Positions 32,961 to 41,177 of a stretch of DNA of 45,182 nucleotides are shown piece by piece; position 1 is the stretch's first letter, and every line of letters begins with the position of its first letter. Location: assembly GCA_017481065.1 (NCBI GenBank), contig JAFUPT010000054.1, forward strand, positions 1 to 45,182. Reading direction: 5' to 3'. The notes under the pieces are model-generated. The model saw only the letters and a list, made by a program, of their open reading frames with translations, was not told the DNA's origin and searched no databases. The DNA is from Clostridia bacterium. Lineage in GTDB: Bacteria; Bacillota_A; Clostridia; Christensenellales; Aristaeellaceae. Made by a program: the position numbers and the translations under genes.

Positions 32961-33469
32961 GGAAGTTCCTCCATGGGGATTTCACGGGCGAGATAGAGAT
33001 TTTTATAGGCGGGTTCGCCGGTGAGCTCCCGCACGATTTGGAGCCAATCCGGAAGGACGGGCTGCTGATCCTCGCTCGCGAGCTCAATTTCAAGGGTCGC
33101 CCGGTCCTGCCAGAAGGAATAGATATCGATCTCCAGCAGCTGGCCCGCATAGGGAATGCGGTAGCGGCGCTTATCGATGGAAGAAAGGGCCGGGTCGGCG
33201 TCCCGCATGAATGCTTCATACTCTGCGCGGCTGATTTCACCTTCGCTTTCCTCGCAGCTGAGGGCGTTGATGCGCTGCTTCACGGTGCGGATGTACTTCT
33301 CCTGCCCCTTCACCCGGACGCGGCGGAGGCGGTTGGTGTAGCCGTTTCCGCAGTCCTTTAAGTAGGTTTGCAGGATTTCCCAGCGCTCGCAGCCGGGCAT
33401 TTGGGCAAGCATTTCTTCATCCGGCATGCGGATCAGGTACTTGCGCTCGATTTCCATTGCGGAATGCAT
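32957..33469 (-). CDS. CYTH-domain protein (triphosphate tunnel enzyme)
   Basis: A 170-residue protein. The CYTH signature ExExK is MEIERKYLI at residues 5-13, and the tunnel strands alternate charged residues (NRLRRVRVKG, EKYIRTVKQRI, EGEISRAEYE, KRRYRIPYAG, EIDIYSFWQDRATLEIELAS). The family hydrolyses inorganic triphosphate or nucleoside triphosphates, or makes cAMP; short bacterial stand-alone members are mostly triphosphatases. I place the start at MHSAMEIERK because GGAGGG is 5 nt upstream; it begins 1 nt after the surE stop. Its stop overlaps larE. Its placement between surE and larE suggests a role linked to nucleotide by-products, which is inference. Confidence 0.9.
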   Translation of the reverse strand: MHSAMEIERKYLIRMPDEEMLAQMPGCERWEILQTYLKDCGNGYTNRLRRVRVKGQEKYIRTVKQRINALSCEESEGEISRAEYEAFMRDADPALSSIDKRRYRIPYAGQLLEIDIYSFWQDRATLEIELASEDQQPVLPDWLQIVRELTGEPAYKNLYLAREIPMEELP

Positions 33470-33470
33470 T

Positions 33471-34217
33471 TTATCCCTCCAGGCCGGAAATATCAGGCAC
33501 GGGCGTTGCCGCCTGCAGGTTCCATGTGAGCACGGAAAGGGTGGCGTAGCCCGCGCGGGTGAGTTCCATATCGCCGTCCTCCTTGGCGGGGAGCACATCC
33601 GGGGTGTTGGCCACGATGTAGCTGCCATCCTCGAGGAGGGTATAGAGAGGATCGCCGATGAATTCATGGGATACGCTGGCGGCACGGATACCAAGGATTT
33701 CTTCCCGGCAGGGCACGTTCAGGTTATAGATTTCGCCCCGGGGCAGCGGATGATGCACGGCCCATTCGGCGGTCTTCACGCCGAGGGCGGCAGAGAGGGC
33801 AAATTCCTCGCTGGTATAGTGGCAGAGGGACACGGCCACGCCGGGCACGCCGCAGAGGGAGCCCTCCATGGCGGCGGACACGGTGCCGGAATAGAGGATG
33901 GCCGCGCCGCGGTTTGCGCCCTTGTTCACGCCGGAGAGCACCAGGTCCGCAGGCTCGCCCTTCTCCCTGCAGAGGTACACGCCCACGCGCACGCAGTCCG
34001 CCGGGCTGCCGTCCACGCTGTACGCCGGGATATCCCAGTCATAATCCACTGCAAGCACCTTCAGCGGGCGACTGAGGGAGATGGAATGGCTGGCGGCGCT
34101 GCGCTGGGTATCCGGGGCAAAGATGGTTACTTTATGGCCCGCATCCACAGCTGCCTTGGCAAGGGCCTTGATACCAGGTGCGAAGATGCCGTCATCATTG
34201 GAAATCAGAATATGCAT
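33471..34217 (-). CDS. surE: 5'/3'-nucleotidase SurE
   Basis: A 248-residue metal-dependent nucleoside monophosphate phosphatase. It begins MHILISNDDGIFAPGIKAL with the metal Asp pair, then APDTQRSAASHSISLSRPL, SVDGSPADCVRVGV, and LVLSGVNKGANRGAAILYSGTVSAAMEG, all SurE blocks. GGAGA lies 9 nt upstream of this ATG; longer in-frame starts lack such a site. It is the first gene of the operon with larEBC, preceded by a good promoter. Confidence 0.95.
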   Translation of the reverse strand: MHILISNDDGIFAPGIKALAKAAVDAGHKVTIFAPDTQRSAASHSISLSRPLKVLAVDYDWDIPAYSVDGSPADCVRVGVYLCREKGEPADLVLSGVNKGANRGAAILYSGTVSAAMEGSLCGVPGVAVSLCHYTSEEFALSAALGVKTAEWAVHHPLPRGEIYNLNVPCREEILGIRAASVSHEFIGDPLYTLLEDGSYIVANTPDVLPAKEDGDMELTRAGYATLSVLTWNLQAATPVPDISGLEG

Positions 34218-34250
34218 ATAGTCATTCTCCATATCACTTTTGTATATATA

Positions 34251-34279
34251 ATTATAGCGCAATCGGGCGGAGCTGTAAA
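34251..34279 (-). promoter_or_regulatory. Promoter of the surE-CYTH-larEBC operon
   Basis: Minus strand: TTTACA (34274-34279), a 17-nt spacer, TATAAT (34251-34256), 34 nt before surE. Confidence 0.75.
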
Positions 34280-34361
34280 GCAGGCGGCGTTGAAATGCTT
34301 GGATGGCAGCGGGAAGCTGCCGCGCGATTCAGATGCCGTGCGAGACGACTCCGGCATGCGG

Positions 34362-34390
34362 CCTTGTATATATTCAAAGGATGTGATAGA
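34362..34390 (+). promoter_or_regulatory. Promoter of the ABC exporter operon
   Basis: TTGTAT (34362-34367), a 17-nt spacer, TAGAAT (34385-34390). The first ATG is 60 nt downstream. Confidence 0.65.
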
Positions 34391-34449
34391 ATATGCATGG
34401 CAAATGGAGCCAATCCATACGGAAATACAGGCGATTGAGGAATTTTCTC

Positions 34450-36174
34450 ATGAGAAGAGTATTGTGTTACCTGAAAGATTATAAGATGGAAAGCATACTG
34501 GGGCCGCTGTTCAAGCTGCTGGAGGCATGCTTTGAATTGATCGTTCCCTTCGTGATCGCGGCCATCATCGACAAGGGTATTCCCGGCGGCGACGCGGGCT
34601 ACATCTTAAAAATGGGCGCGATACTGGTGCTTTTGGCGCTGGTGGGGCTGGCGAGCTCGGTAACGGCCCAGTATTATGCCGCGAAGGCGGCTGTAGGGCT
34701 GGCTGCCAAGCTGCGGCACGCCCTGTTTGAGCATATCCAGAAGCTGAGCTATTCGGATTTGGACCGCATCGGCCCTTCCACGCTGATCACCCGCATGACC
34801 AGCGATATCAACCAGCTGCAGACCGGCGTGAACCTGGGCCTGCGGCTGTTCCTGCGCTCCCCCTTCATCGTGTTCGGCGCGGCGGCGATGGCGTTTACCA
34901 TTGATGTGAAATCCGCCATTGTATTCGCTGTGGCGATTCCGGTGCTGGCGGCGATCGTGTTCGGCATTATGCTCACCACCATGCCGATGTACAAAAACAC
35001 CCAGGGCCAGCTGGACCGGGTGCTGCAGCTGACCCGTGAAAACCTTTCCGGCACCCGGGTGCTGCGCGCATTCGGCCGCGAGGAGGACGAGATCGCCGAG
35101 TTCAAGGAGGACCATGCAAAGCTCACCGCCCTCCAGACCCATGCGGCAAAGATCAGCGCGCTGATGAACCCGCTGACCTACATCGGCATCAACCTGGCGC
35201 TGGTTGTGCTGATCCACACCGGCGCAGTGCAGGTAAACATCGGAAACCTGAGCCAGGGCCAGGTGGTGGCGCTCACCAACTACATGGGCCAGATTCTTGT
35301 GGAGCTGGTGAAGCTGGCAAACCTGATCATCACCGTTTCGAAGGCTGCAGCCTGCGGAAAGCGCATCGGCGCGGTGCTCGCCATCCGCCCGGGACTGATC
35401 GACGCAGACAAGCCCGTGCGCACGGATCCTGCGGACGCAGGCAGCGTGGTATTTGACCATGTATCCCTGAAATATGCCGGTGGCGGCCATGAGGCGCTGA
35501 CGGATGTGCACTTCTCCGCCCGCCCGGGCCAGATGATCGGCGTGATCGGCGGCACGGGCTCCGGCAAGAGCACGCTGGTGAACCTCATCCCCCGCTTCTA
35601 TGAAGCGAGCGGCGGATCGGTATGGGTCTCCGGCGCGGATGTGAGGACGCAGGACATCGCCTCCCTGCGCCGCCGCATCGGCGTAGTGCCCCAGAAGGCG
35701 CTGCTCTTCAAGGGCAGCATCCGCGAAAACCTGCTCTGGGGCAACCCGAAGGCGGATGACGAAGCCATCATGCAGGCCGTGCGCGCGGCCCAGGCGGAGG
35801 ATGTGGTTTCCAGCAAGGGAGGCCTCGACGGCGAGATTGAGCAGGGCGGCAGGAACCTATCCGGCGGCCAGCGGCAGCGGCTCACCATCGCAAGGGCGCT
35901 GGTGCGCAGGCCGGAGATCCTGATCCTGGATGATTCCGCATCCGCGCTGGACTTCGCTACGGACGCAAAGCTGCGCATGGCGATTCGGAACCTGCCCTAC
36001 CATCCCACGGTGTTCATCGTGTCCCAGCGGGCGGCCTCGGTGCGCTTTGCGGACAATATCCTCGTGATGGATGATGGCAGGCTCGTGGGCTCCGGCGCCC
36101 ATGAACAGCTCCTTGCCGGCTGCCCGGTTTACCGGGAAATCTTCGATTCCCAGTTCCGCAGGGAGGTGGAATAA
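34450..36174 (+). CDS. ABC exporter half-transporter A (degenerate NBD)
   Basis: A 574-residue half-transporter: six transmembrane helices (about 15-300) and a nucleotide-binding domain (345-560). Walker A GGTGSGKST, Q-loop PQKALLF, signature NLSGGQRQRL. The Walker B reads LILDDSASALD, with Asp where the catalytic Glu should be, and the switch reads IVSQRAAS, with Gln for the usual His. This is the degenerate half of a heterodimeric exporter (LmrCD/BmrCD type). TGAGGAA lies 7 nt before ATG 34450. Exports drugs, lipids or peptides in relatives; substrate unknown. The partner starts 1 nt after its stop. Confidence 0.92.
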   Translation: MRRVLCYLKDYKMESILGPLFKLLEACFELIVPFVIAAIIDKGIPGGDAGYILKMGAILVLLALVGLASSVTAQYYAAKAAVGLAAKLRHALFEHIQKLSYSDLDRIGPSTLITRMTSDINQLQTGVNLGLRLFLRSPFIVFGAAAMAFTIDVKSAIVFAVAIPVLAAIVFGIMLTTMPMYKNTQGQLDRVLQLTRENLSGTRVLRAFGREEDEIAEFKEDHAKLTALQTHAAKISALMNPLTYIGINLALVVLIHTGAVQVNIGNLSQGQVVALTNYMGQILVELVKLANLIITVSKAAACGKRIGAVLAIRPGLIDADKPVRTDPADAGSVVFDHVSLKYAGGGHEALTDVHFSARPGQMIGVIGGTGSGKSTLVNLIPRFYEASGGSVWVSGADVRTQDIASLRRRIGVVPQKALLFKGSIRENLLWGNPKADDEAIMQAVRAAQAEDVVSSKGGLDGEIEQGGRNLSGGQRQRLTIARALVRRPEILILDDSASALDFATDAKLRMAIRNLPYHPTVFIVSQRAASVRFADNILVMDDGRLVGSGAHEQLLAGCPVYREIFDSQFRREVE

Positions 36175-36175
36175 G

Positions 36176-37933
36176 ATGAAGAAGAATACCGCTTCCCAGC
36201 TCAGGACCCTGCGCCGGGTGCTGGCCTACACCAGCCATGCCCGGCTGCAGATCGTGCTTTCGCTGCTGTTTGCCGCGATTTCCGTGGTGCTCACGCTGTA
36301 TTTGCCGGTGCTCACCGGCAACGCCATCGATTTGATCCTCGGCCCCGGCCAGGTGGATTTTGATGCGCTGCTGGTCGTGCTCGCGCGGATGGCCATCGTG
36401 ATCCTGCTCACTGCCGCAGCGCAATGGATCATGGCGGTGTGCAACAACCGCATCACCTATTCCGCCGTGCAGGATATCCGCGGCGCGGCCTTTGCACATT
36501 TGCAGAGGTTGCCGCTGAAATACATCGATTCCCATCCCGCAGGCGACATCGTAAGCCGCATCATCGCGGATGTGGATACCTTTGCCGACGGCCTGCTGCT
36601 GGGCTTCTCCCAGCTGTTCACCGGCGCGCTCACCATACTCTGCACCCTGGTATTTATGCTGCGCATCAGCGTGGGTGTAACCATATTCGTGGTGCTGGCA
36701 ACGCCCCTTTCCCTCTTCGCCGCAGCCTTCATCGCCAAGAAGAGCTACAATATGTTCCGCCTGCAATCCGCCACCCGGGGCGAGCAGACGGCCCTGATCA
36801 ATGAAATGATCGGCGGGCAAAAAGTGGTGCAGGCCTTCGGGCGGGAGAAGGCCGCAGTTGCCGCCTTCGATGAAATCAACGACAGGCTGGAGAAATTCTC
36901 CCTGCGAGCCACGTTCTTCTCCTCCCTCACCAATCCCTGCACCCGCTTCGTTAATTCCATGGTGTACGCGGGCGTGGCCATCATCGGCGCGCTCTCGGCC
37001 ATCGGCGGCGGCGCAGCCATGACCGTGGGCCAGCTCACCTGCTTCCTCACTTACGCCAACCAGTACACCAAGCCCTTCAACGAAATTTCCGGCGTGGTAA
37101 CGGAGCTGCAGAACGCCATCGCCTGCGCAGCCCGCATCTTTGAACTCATCGACGAGGAACCCGAGCTTCCCGAAGGCGAGGATGCGCTGCAGCTTGTGCG
37201 CGCGGACGGCCGGGTATCCATCAATGACGTATCCTTCAGCTACAATCCGGAAAAGCCGCTGATTGAGGATTTCAACCTGGATGTGGAACCGGGCAGGCGC
37301 ATCGCCATCGTGGGCCCCACCGGCTGCGGCAAAACCACGCTGATCAACCTGCTGATGCGCTTCTACGATACCGATGGCGGCAGCATCGAAGTGAGCGGCC
37401 GGGATATCCGGCAGATCACCCGCCGCAGCCTGCGCCGCAGCTACGGCATGGTATTGCAGGATACCTGGCTCAAAACCGGCACGATTCGGGAAAACATCGC
37501 CCTCTCCAGGCCGGATGCAAGCGAGGAGGAGGTCATCGCCGCCGCAAAGGCCGCCCACGCCCACAGCTTCATCCGCCGCATGCCCCTGGGCTACAACACG
37601 CCCATCAGCGAGGATGGCGCGGGCCTTTCCGAAGGCCAGAAGCAGCTATTGTGCATCGCCCGTGCCATGCTGAACCTGCCGCCGATGCTAATCCTCGATG
37701 AGGCCACCTCCTCCATCGATACCCGCACCGAAATGAAGATTCAGGACGCCTTCGCATCCATGATGCGGGGCCGCACCAGCTTCATCGTGGCCCACCGCCT
37801 GAGTACCATCGAAAATGCCGATTCCATCCTCGTGATGCAGGATGGCAAAATCGTGGAAAAGGGCACCCACCGGAAACTGCTGCGCAGAAACGGCTTTTAT
37901 GCCCAGCTCTACAACAGCCAGTTTGCCCATTGA
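36176..37933 (+). CDS. ABC exporter half-transporter B (canonical NBD)
   Basis: A 585-residue partner of half-transporter A: six transmembrane helices (about 20-325) and a nucleotide-binding domain (355-575). Walker A GPTGCGKTT, signature GLSEGQKQLL (Gly to Glu), Walker B LILDEATSSIDT with the catalytic Glu, and H-loop IVAHRLST. Its active residues complete the canonical site with LSGGQ of protein A. Its LSEGQ lines the degenerate site. GGGAGGTGG sits 6 nt before ATG 36176. Operon ends at a strong terminator. Confidence 0.93.
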   Translation: MKKNTASQLRTLRRVLAYTSHARLQIVLSLLFAAISVVLTLYLPVLTGNAIDLILGPGQVDFDALLVVLARMAIVILLTAAAQWIMAVCNNRITYSAVQDIRGAAFAHLQRLPLKYIDSHPAGDIVSRIIADVDTFADGLLLGFSQLFTGALTILCTLVFMLRISVGVTIFVVLATPLSLFAAAFIAKKSYNMFRLQSATRGEQTALINEMIGGQKVVQAFGREKAAVAAFDEINDRLEKFSLRATFFSSLTNPCTRFVNSMVYAGVAIIGALSAIGGGAAMTVGQLTCFLTYANQYTKPFNEISGVVTELQNAIACAARIFELIDEEPELPEGEDALQLVRADGRVSINDVSFSYNPEKPLIEDFNLDVEPGRRIAIVGPTGCGKTTLINLLMRFYDTDGGSIEVSGRDIRQITRRSLRRSYGMVLQDTWLKTGTIRENIALSRPDASEEEVIAAAKAAHAHSFIRRMPLGYNTPISEDGAGLSEGQKQLLCIARAMLNLPPMLILDEATSSIDTRTEMKIQDAFASMMRGRTSFIVAHRLSTIENADSILVMQDGKIVEKGTHRKLLRRNGFYAQLYNSQFAH

Positions 37934-37937
37934 ACCT

Positions 37938-37971
37938 AAAAGTACAGGATAAATTCATCCTGTACTTTTTT
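37938..37971 (+). terminator. Terminator of the ABC exporter operon
   Basis: AAAAGTACAGGAT / ATCCTGTACTTTT with an AAATTC loop, followed by further T. Confidence 0.9.
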
Positions 37972-37992
37972 CATTTTTCTCCAATTAAGGTA

Positions 37993-38021
37993 TTGACAAC
38001 TCACTCAACCCGTGCTATAAT
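37993..38021 (+). promoter_or_regulatory. Consensus promoter of the tRNA-Ser gene
   Basis: Perfect TTGACA (37993-37998), a 17-nt spacer, perfect TATAAT (38016-38021); the tRNA begins 57 nt later. Confidence 0.85.
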
Positions 38022-38077
38022 ATCACCTGTTGACAGCAAAGGAACTGACCACTCCGGCGCTTACAACTGAATATCAT

Positions 38078-38170
38078 GGAGAAGTCGCCTAGTCTGGTCG
38101 AGGGCGCGCGACTGGAAATCGCGTAGGCGTCAAAAGCGTCTCGAGAGTTCGAATCTCTCCTTCTCCGCCA
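38078..38170 (+). tRNA. tRNA-Ser, anticodon GGA
   Basis: A 93-nt class II tRNA. The acceptor GGAGAAG pairs with CTTCTCC, the discriminator is G, and CCA is encoded. The anticodon loop CTGGAAA gives GGA (serine UCC/UCU). A long variable arm and the T loop TTCGAATC are present. Strong own promoter and a following terminator. Confidence 0.97.
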
Positions 38171-38206
38171 GGAACCTTTCGATTTATCGGAAGGTTCCTT
38201 CTTTTA
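38171..38206 (+). terminator. Terminator of the tRNA-Ser gene
   Basis: GGAACCTT (38171-38178) pairs with AAGGTTCC (38191-38198), followed by TTCTTTTATTT. From 38225 to about 38282 a long imperfect hairpin (CGCCCGGG...CCTGGGCG, A-rich on its left side) may serve the convergent minus-strand gene. The rest of 38283-38417 shows nothing. Confidence 0.8.
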
Positions 38207-38417
38207 TTTCGCATTTCAGTATTAAAAAACGCCCGGGTTGAAAAGTTCAGAATTTCTCTGAATTTCCTCCTGGGCGCTTTTGGTGTTGCGCAAAAAAGCG
38301 TATTGGGTTTGAGATGTTCAATTATGGCGCTCAGCCTTCATTTTCATTACGGCCAATAATCCGTTCAACCCGACGCTTCGAAGAACTATCCTTGAATGAA
38401 TATTTCCCAAGTGCCCA

Positions 38418-39344
38418 TCACTTCGCGATGGCTTTCTTGGATTTGCGGTATACCACGGCCAGGTAAGCCATGTGGATCACGGTGAACACCACAACGGGAA
38501 TATAGCTCTGCTTGATGCCCAGGCCGAAACCAACGATGATATCATACAGGTGCAGGATCGCGGGAATTGCGAAGATCACGATACCGTCCTTCCTGAGATT
38601 CACCGGGGACATCTTCTTCCAGTTCTTTGCGATCAGCACGATGGCGCAGGCGAAATTGAAGATCAGCGCAATCAGCTCATACCAGAATTTGAATGTATTG
38701 TTATCGGAGTACACGGGCTTGACCAGGAGGATTGCCGTGGGCACCAGCGCAATGATCAGCAGCACGGCGGAAACGAAGGGATAAGCAACGCCGATCCATT
38801 CCTTCTTCGTCTTCTCGTAGATGCGCCTGCCCAGCATCATCAGGCCCGCGTAGATACCGGTCATGAAGAACCAGCTGGAGAAATTGAAGAAGGGAATGCC
38901 GAAGAACGTGGTGTCATAATAGATCGTCCAGTTCCAGTGACCCTGCGCCACGCCGTCAAATACATACCTGTCGTTGACGTAGACCGGGTCGATGGTCATA
39001 TCCTGCAGGGTGGACAGGATGCCCACGAACCAAATGATGCTCCACTTGGGCATATTGGTGTATTCAAACAGCGTCATTGCAGAATACATAATTACGGATT
39101 CAATCAGCAGTATGCTCAGCGGGAGCAGGCCGAACCGCATGAACCGTTCCTGGGAATACCAGTAGTTGCCGCCGAGCACGCCGACATGCTCAAACAGGGC
39201 GGCCGCCAGAACGAAGCAGCACAGTTCAAATATCTTGTGCTTGGGACGATCGCTGTTCAGGGCATGCCGCATGCACATTGCAAACAGAACGACGCTCATC
39301 ACTTCCATGATGATCCATGTTACCGGGTAATTCGCTAATTCCAT
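38418..39344 (-). CDS. CruF-like (DUF422/carotenoid-synthesis-type) membrane protein
   Basis: A 308-residue polytopic protein with about seven or eight transmembrane helices. The core carries features of the CruF-type carotenoid 1,2-hydratase family: an early E-H-x-G-x-L-G-x-x-Y block (FEHVGVLGGNYWYS), a mid DMTIDPVYVN block, and HWNWTIYYDTTFFGIPFFNFSSWF, resembling the GxPxxNFxxW segment. No phytoene synthase or desaturase is present, so it may act on another isoprenoid or lipid. Base composition looks less GC-rich than the neighbours. AAAGGAAG lies 7 nt before the ATG. A TetR-family gene is divergent. I recall the family pattern but could not verify it. Confidence 0.6.
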   Translation of the reverse strand: MELANYPVTWIIMEVMSVVLFAMCMRHALNSDRPKHKIFELCCFVLAAALFEHVGVLGGNYWYSQERFMRFGLLPLSILLIESVIMYSAMTLFEYTNMPKWSIIWFVGILSTLQDMTIDPVYVNDRYVFDGVAQGHWNWTIYYDTTFFGIPFFNFSSWFFMTGIYAGLMMLGRRIYEKTKKEWIGVAYPFVSAVLLIIALVPTAILLVKPVYSDNNTFKFWYELIALIFNFACAIVLIAKNWKKMSPVNLRKDGIVIFAIPAILHLYDIIVGFGLGIKQSYIPVVVFTVIHMAYLAVVYRKSKKAIAK

Positions 39345-39363
39345 CTTATCTTCCTTTCATAGC

Positions 39364-39392
39364 TTGACAGCCAAGGTTTTTCCTGTTATAGT
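39364..39392 (+). promoter_or_regulatory. Promoter of the TetR-family regulator gene
   Basis: Perfect TTGACA (39364-39369), a 17-nt spacer, TATAGT (39387-39392). Confidence 0.75.
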
Positions 39393-39404
39393 GAACGGGA
39401 TGAT

Positions 39405-39434
39405 ACAACTGTAACATCAGGACAACTGTTTGTC
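39405..39434. promoter_or_regulatory. Candidate operator repeats (ACAACTGT, GACAA-N4-TTGTC)
   Basis: ACAACTGT occurs at 39405-39412 and 39422-39429. The second copy lies in the palindrome GACAA-CTGT-TTGTC (39421-39434), and the first in the imperfect TACAACTGTA. They overlap the -35 and -10 of the divergent promoter, so a TetR-type repressor is the obvious binder. Confidence 0.5.
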
Positions 39435-39436
39435 AA
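39408..39436 (-). promoter_or_regulatory. Promoter of the CruF-like gene
   Basis: Minus strand: TTGACA (39431-39436), a 17-nt spacer, TACAGT (39408-39413). Confidence 0.65.
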
Positions 39437-39476
39437 TGTATGCGGCCATGGACTATACAGATGGGAGGAATTTGTC

Positions 39477-40106
39477 TTGTCGGAAAGTGCAAATCAGACG
39501 GAGATGAAGCGGCGAAACGCCCTCAGGCTCTCCAATGAAGAGTCCAATCAGTTAACCAGGGAATGCATTGAAGCGGCCCTGGTCGTGCTGATGAAGGATC
39601 ATGATTTCGACTCCATCTCAATCATGGATATTATCCGCAGGGCAGGCGTTTCCAGATCCGCTTATTACCGCAATTACAGCTCCAAACAGGATATACTGAC
39701 CAATATCTTCGACCGGGTTGCAACGGCCATCGTTGATGCGCTGTCCATCGAATTGGCCACACAGAACATGATCAGCAGCTATCGGGTTTTGTTTGAAAAG
39801 GTGCTGGAGGTCAGGCCCCTGTTTGAAATCATTCAGCTGGCGGGCATGTTGGATCAATTTCAGCTGGCCGTCAACGAGAAATACCTTCAGGCCATTGACG
39901 TCAATTCCACCGTTGAATATTACAGGGTTTTGTCCTGGATCGGCTCCATCTTCAACATCATACTGGGCTGGATACAGCGCGGCGGCCAGGAAACGCCGGA
40001 GCAAATGGCGCATATTTGCAGCCAGTTCCTGAGCGAAGACGAATGGCGCATCGGCGCGGGCATTAAATGGAACTCCGCTGCGGATCGTGCCGGAAGCACT
40101 CCATAA
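39477..40106 (+). CDS. TetR/AcrR-family transcriptional regulator
   Basis: A 209-residue regulator with a TetR-type DNA-binding head (about 25-75: TRECIEAALVVLMKDHDFDSISIMDIIRRAGVSRSAYYRNYSSKQDIL). The recognition-helix region VSRSAYYRNYSSK is typical of the YhgD/DhaS-like subgroup. The C-terminal ligand domain is helical and varies. The start is TTG at 39477 with GGGAGG 8 nt upstream; no ATG exists nearer than codon 9. It is divergent from the CruF-like gene, with shared operator-like repeats, so it likely represses that gene and perhaps itself. Confidence 0.9.
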   Translation: MSESANQTEMKRRNALRLSNEESNQLTRECIEAALVVLMKDHDFDSISIMDIIRRAGVSRSAYYRNYSSKQDILTNIFDRVATAIVDALSIELATQNMISSYRVLFEKVLEVRPLFEIIQLAGMLDQFQLAVNEKYLQAIDVNSTVEYYRVLSWIGSIFNIILGWIQRGGQETPEQMAHICSQFLSEDEWRIGAGIKWNSAADRAGSTP

Positions 40107-40254
40107 AAGAGGCGACGCACCACTGCTTCCGTCAATCGGATTTATAAAGAAAAAGCATATCTAAAGCATGTTCTTCCCCGCGGCACAGGATTTTCCGATG
40201 AACAAAAATGGTGCCAACGGTTAAAGCGTCACTTTTGATGCGGGCATTTGCCAG

Positions 40255-40284
40255 AATCCTCCCGATTTATCGGGAGGATTTCTT
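40255..40284 (+). terminator. Terminator downstream of the TetR gene
   Basis: AATCCTCCCGAT / ATCGGGAGGATT, then TCTTTG. It lies about 150 nt beyond the stop, in the 306-base gap 40107-40412. The rest of the gap has no gene or obvious repeat. Confidence 0.7.
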
Positions 40285-40345
40285 TGCTGGAGAGCTTCGA
40301 TGGGGCGGGCGCTTTCGCCATTTTCTTCGCCAAATCGCATGAAAC

Positions 40346-40374
40346 TTCCCAGAAGGCGACATGGCAGGTATGAT
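40346..40374 (+). promoter_or_regulatory. Possible promoter of the small protein/SOD operon
   Basis: TTCCCA (40346-40351), a 17-nt spacer, TATGAT (40369-40374). Weak -35. Confidence 0.4.
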
Positions 40375-40412
40375 CGCGCGCAAGCCGGGAAAGCTGAGGA
40401 AGAGGTGATTTG

Positions 40413-40673
40413 ATGGCCAAGCAAGGCATGGCAAGACCTGAACGAACGCATACGAAACCGAAAAACGAAATGCCGCCCGTACCCGATCTCCAGGGCAAGG
40501 CAAAGAACAGCAAGCAGCCCGCCAACCCCATCGTCGGCGGCGCCCTGGGACCCAGCCAGAAGGTGATTCACGGGGAAAGGCCCATTTCAGAGGCTTATCC
40601 CGAAATTGACAATGATCTCGCCCGGGACAATATGGAAAACGACCTGCCGGATGCAGATCTGCTGGATCTCTGA
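40413..40673 (+). CDS. Small hydrophilic protein of unknown function
   Basis: An 86-residue soluble, proline- and charge-rich protein that starts MAKQGMARPERTHTKPKNEM and ends with the acidic run NDLPDADLLDL. It has no signal peptide and is probably disordered. GAGGTGA lies 5 nt before the ATG. Together with the SOD-like gene 48 nt downstream it may be an operon. I do not recognise the family. Confidence 0.6.
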   Translation: MAKQGMARPERTHTKPKNEMPPVPDLQGKAKNSKQPANPIVGGALGPSQKVIHGERPISEAYPEIDNDLARDNMENDLPDADLLDL

Positions 40674-40721
40674 TTTGACACGTGCCCCGCCTTTGGACAT
40701 AAGCTGGAGTGAGGTGATCTT

Positions 40722-41177
40722 ATGTATCGATACTCCAGCCGCCCGGATGCGGTGGCTTATGTTCACGGCGGCGCAGATGCGCCCAATATACACGGCCAGG
40801 TCCGGTTTTATCAGGAGCCCGGAAGCGTGCTGGTGGTGGCGGATGTGGCCGGCCTTCCGCAGGACAGCGAAAGCGGCTTCTTCGGCTTCCACATTCACGA
40901 AGGAAACAGCTGCGTTGGCGCGGGTTTTCCGCAGACGGGCAGCCACTACAACCCCGGCGGCGCCGCCCATCCCAGGCACGCCGGCGATCTGCCGCCCCTG
41001 ATGATGCAGCAGGACCGCGCCCACATGGCGGTGCGGACGGACCGCTTCCGGGTGCAGGACATCCTCGGGAGAACCGTCGTCATCCACAGCCACCCGGATG
41101 ATTTCCGCACGCAGCCCGCCGGCAACGCGGGAACCAAGATCGCCTGCGGCGTGATTGGCACGGGCTGCCGCCAGTAA
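40722..41177 (+). CDS. Cu/Zn superoxide dismutase-like protein, cytosolic
   Basis: A 151-residue SOD-like beta-barrel. All metal ligands have counterparts: His57 and His59 (FGFHIHEG), His75 (GSHYNP), His83 and His86 with Asp89 (HPRHAGDLP), and His122 (VIHSHPDDF). The disulfide pair Cys64 and Cys142 (ACGVIG) is kept. The zinc loop is short: His83 and His86 are only three residues apart. The catalytic Arg of SOD1 is replaced by Lys139 (GTKIACG). No signal peptide, which is unusual because bacterial SodC is normally exported. Related YojM-like Firmicute proteins are known. Confidence 0.88.
   Translation: MYRYSSRPDAVAYVHGGADAPNIHGQVRFYQEPGSVLVVADVAGLPQDSESGFFGFHIHEGNSCVGAGFPQTGSHYNPGGAAHPRHAGDLPPLMMQQDRAHMAVRTDRFRVQDILGRTVVIHSHPDDFRTQPAGNAGTKIACGVIGTGCRQ

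Noticed and set aside
34450..37933. The ABC pair as a CRISPR-, toxin- or bacteriocin-linked export system
   Set aside because: No precursor peptide, peptidase domain or modification enzyme is adjacent; it looks like an ordinary heterodimeric exporter.
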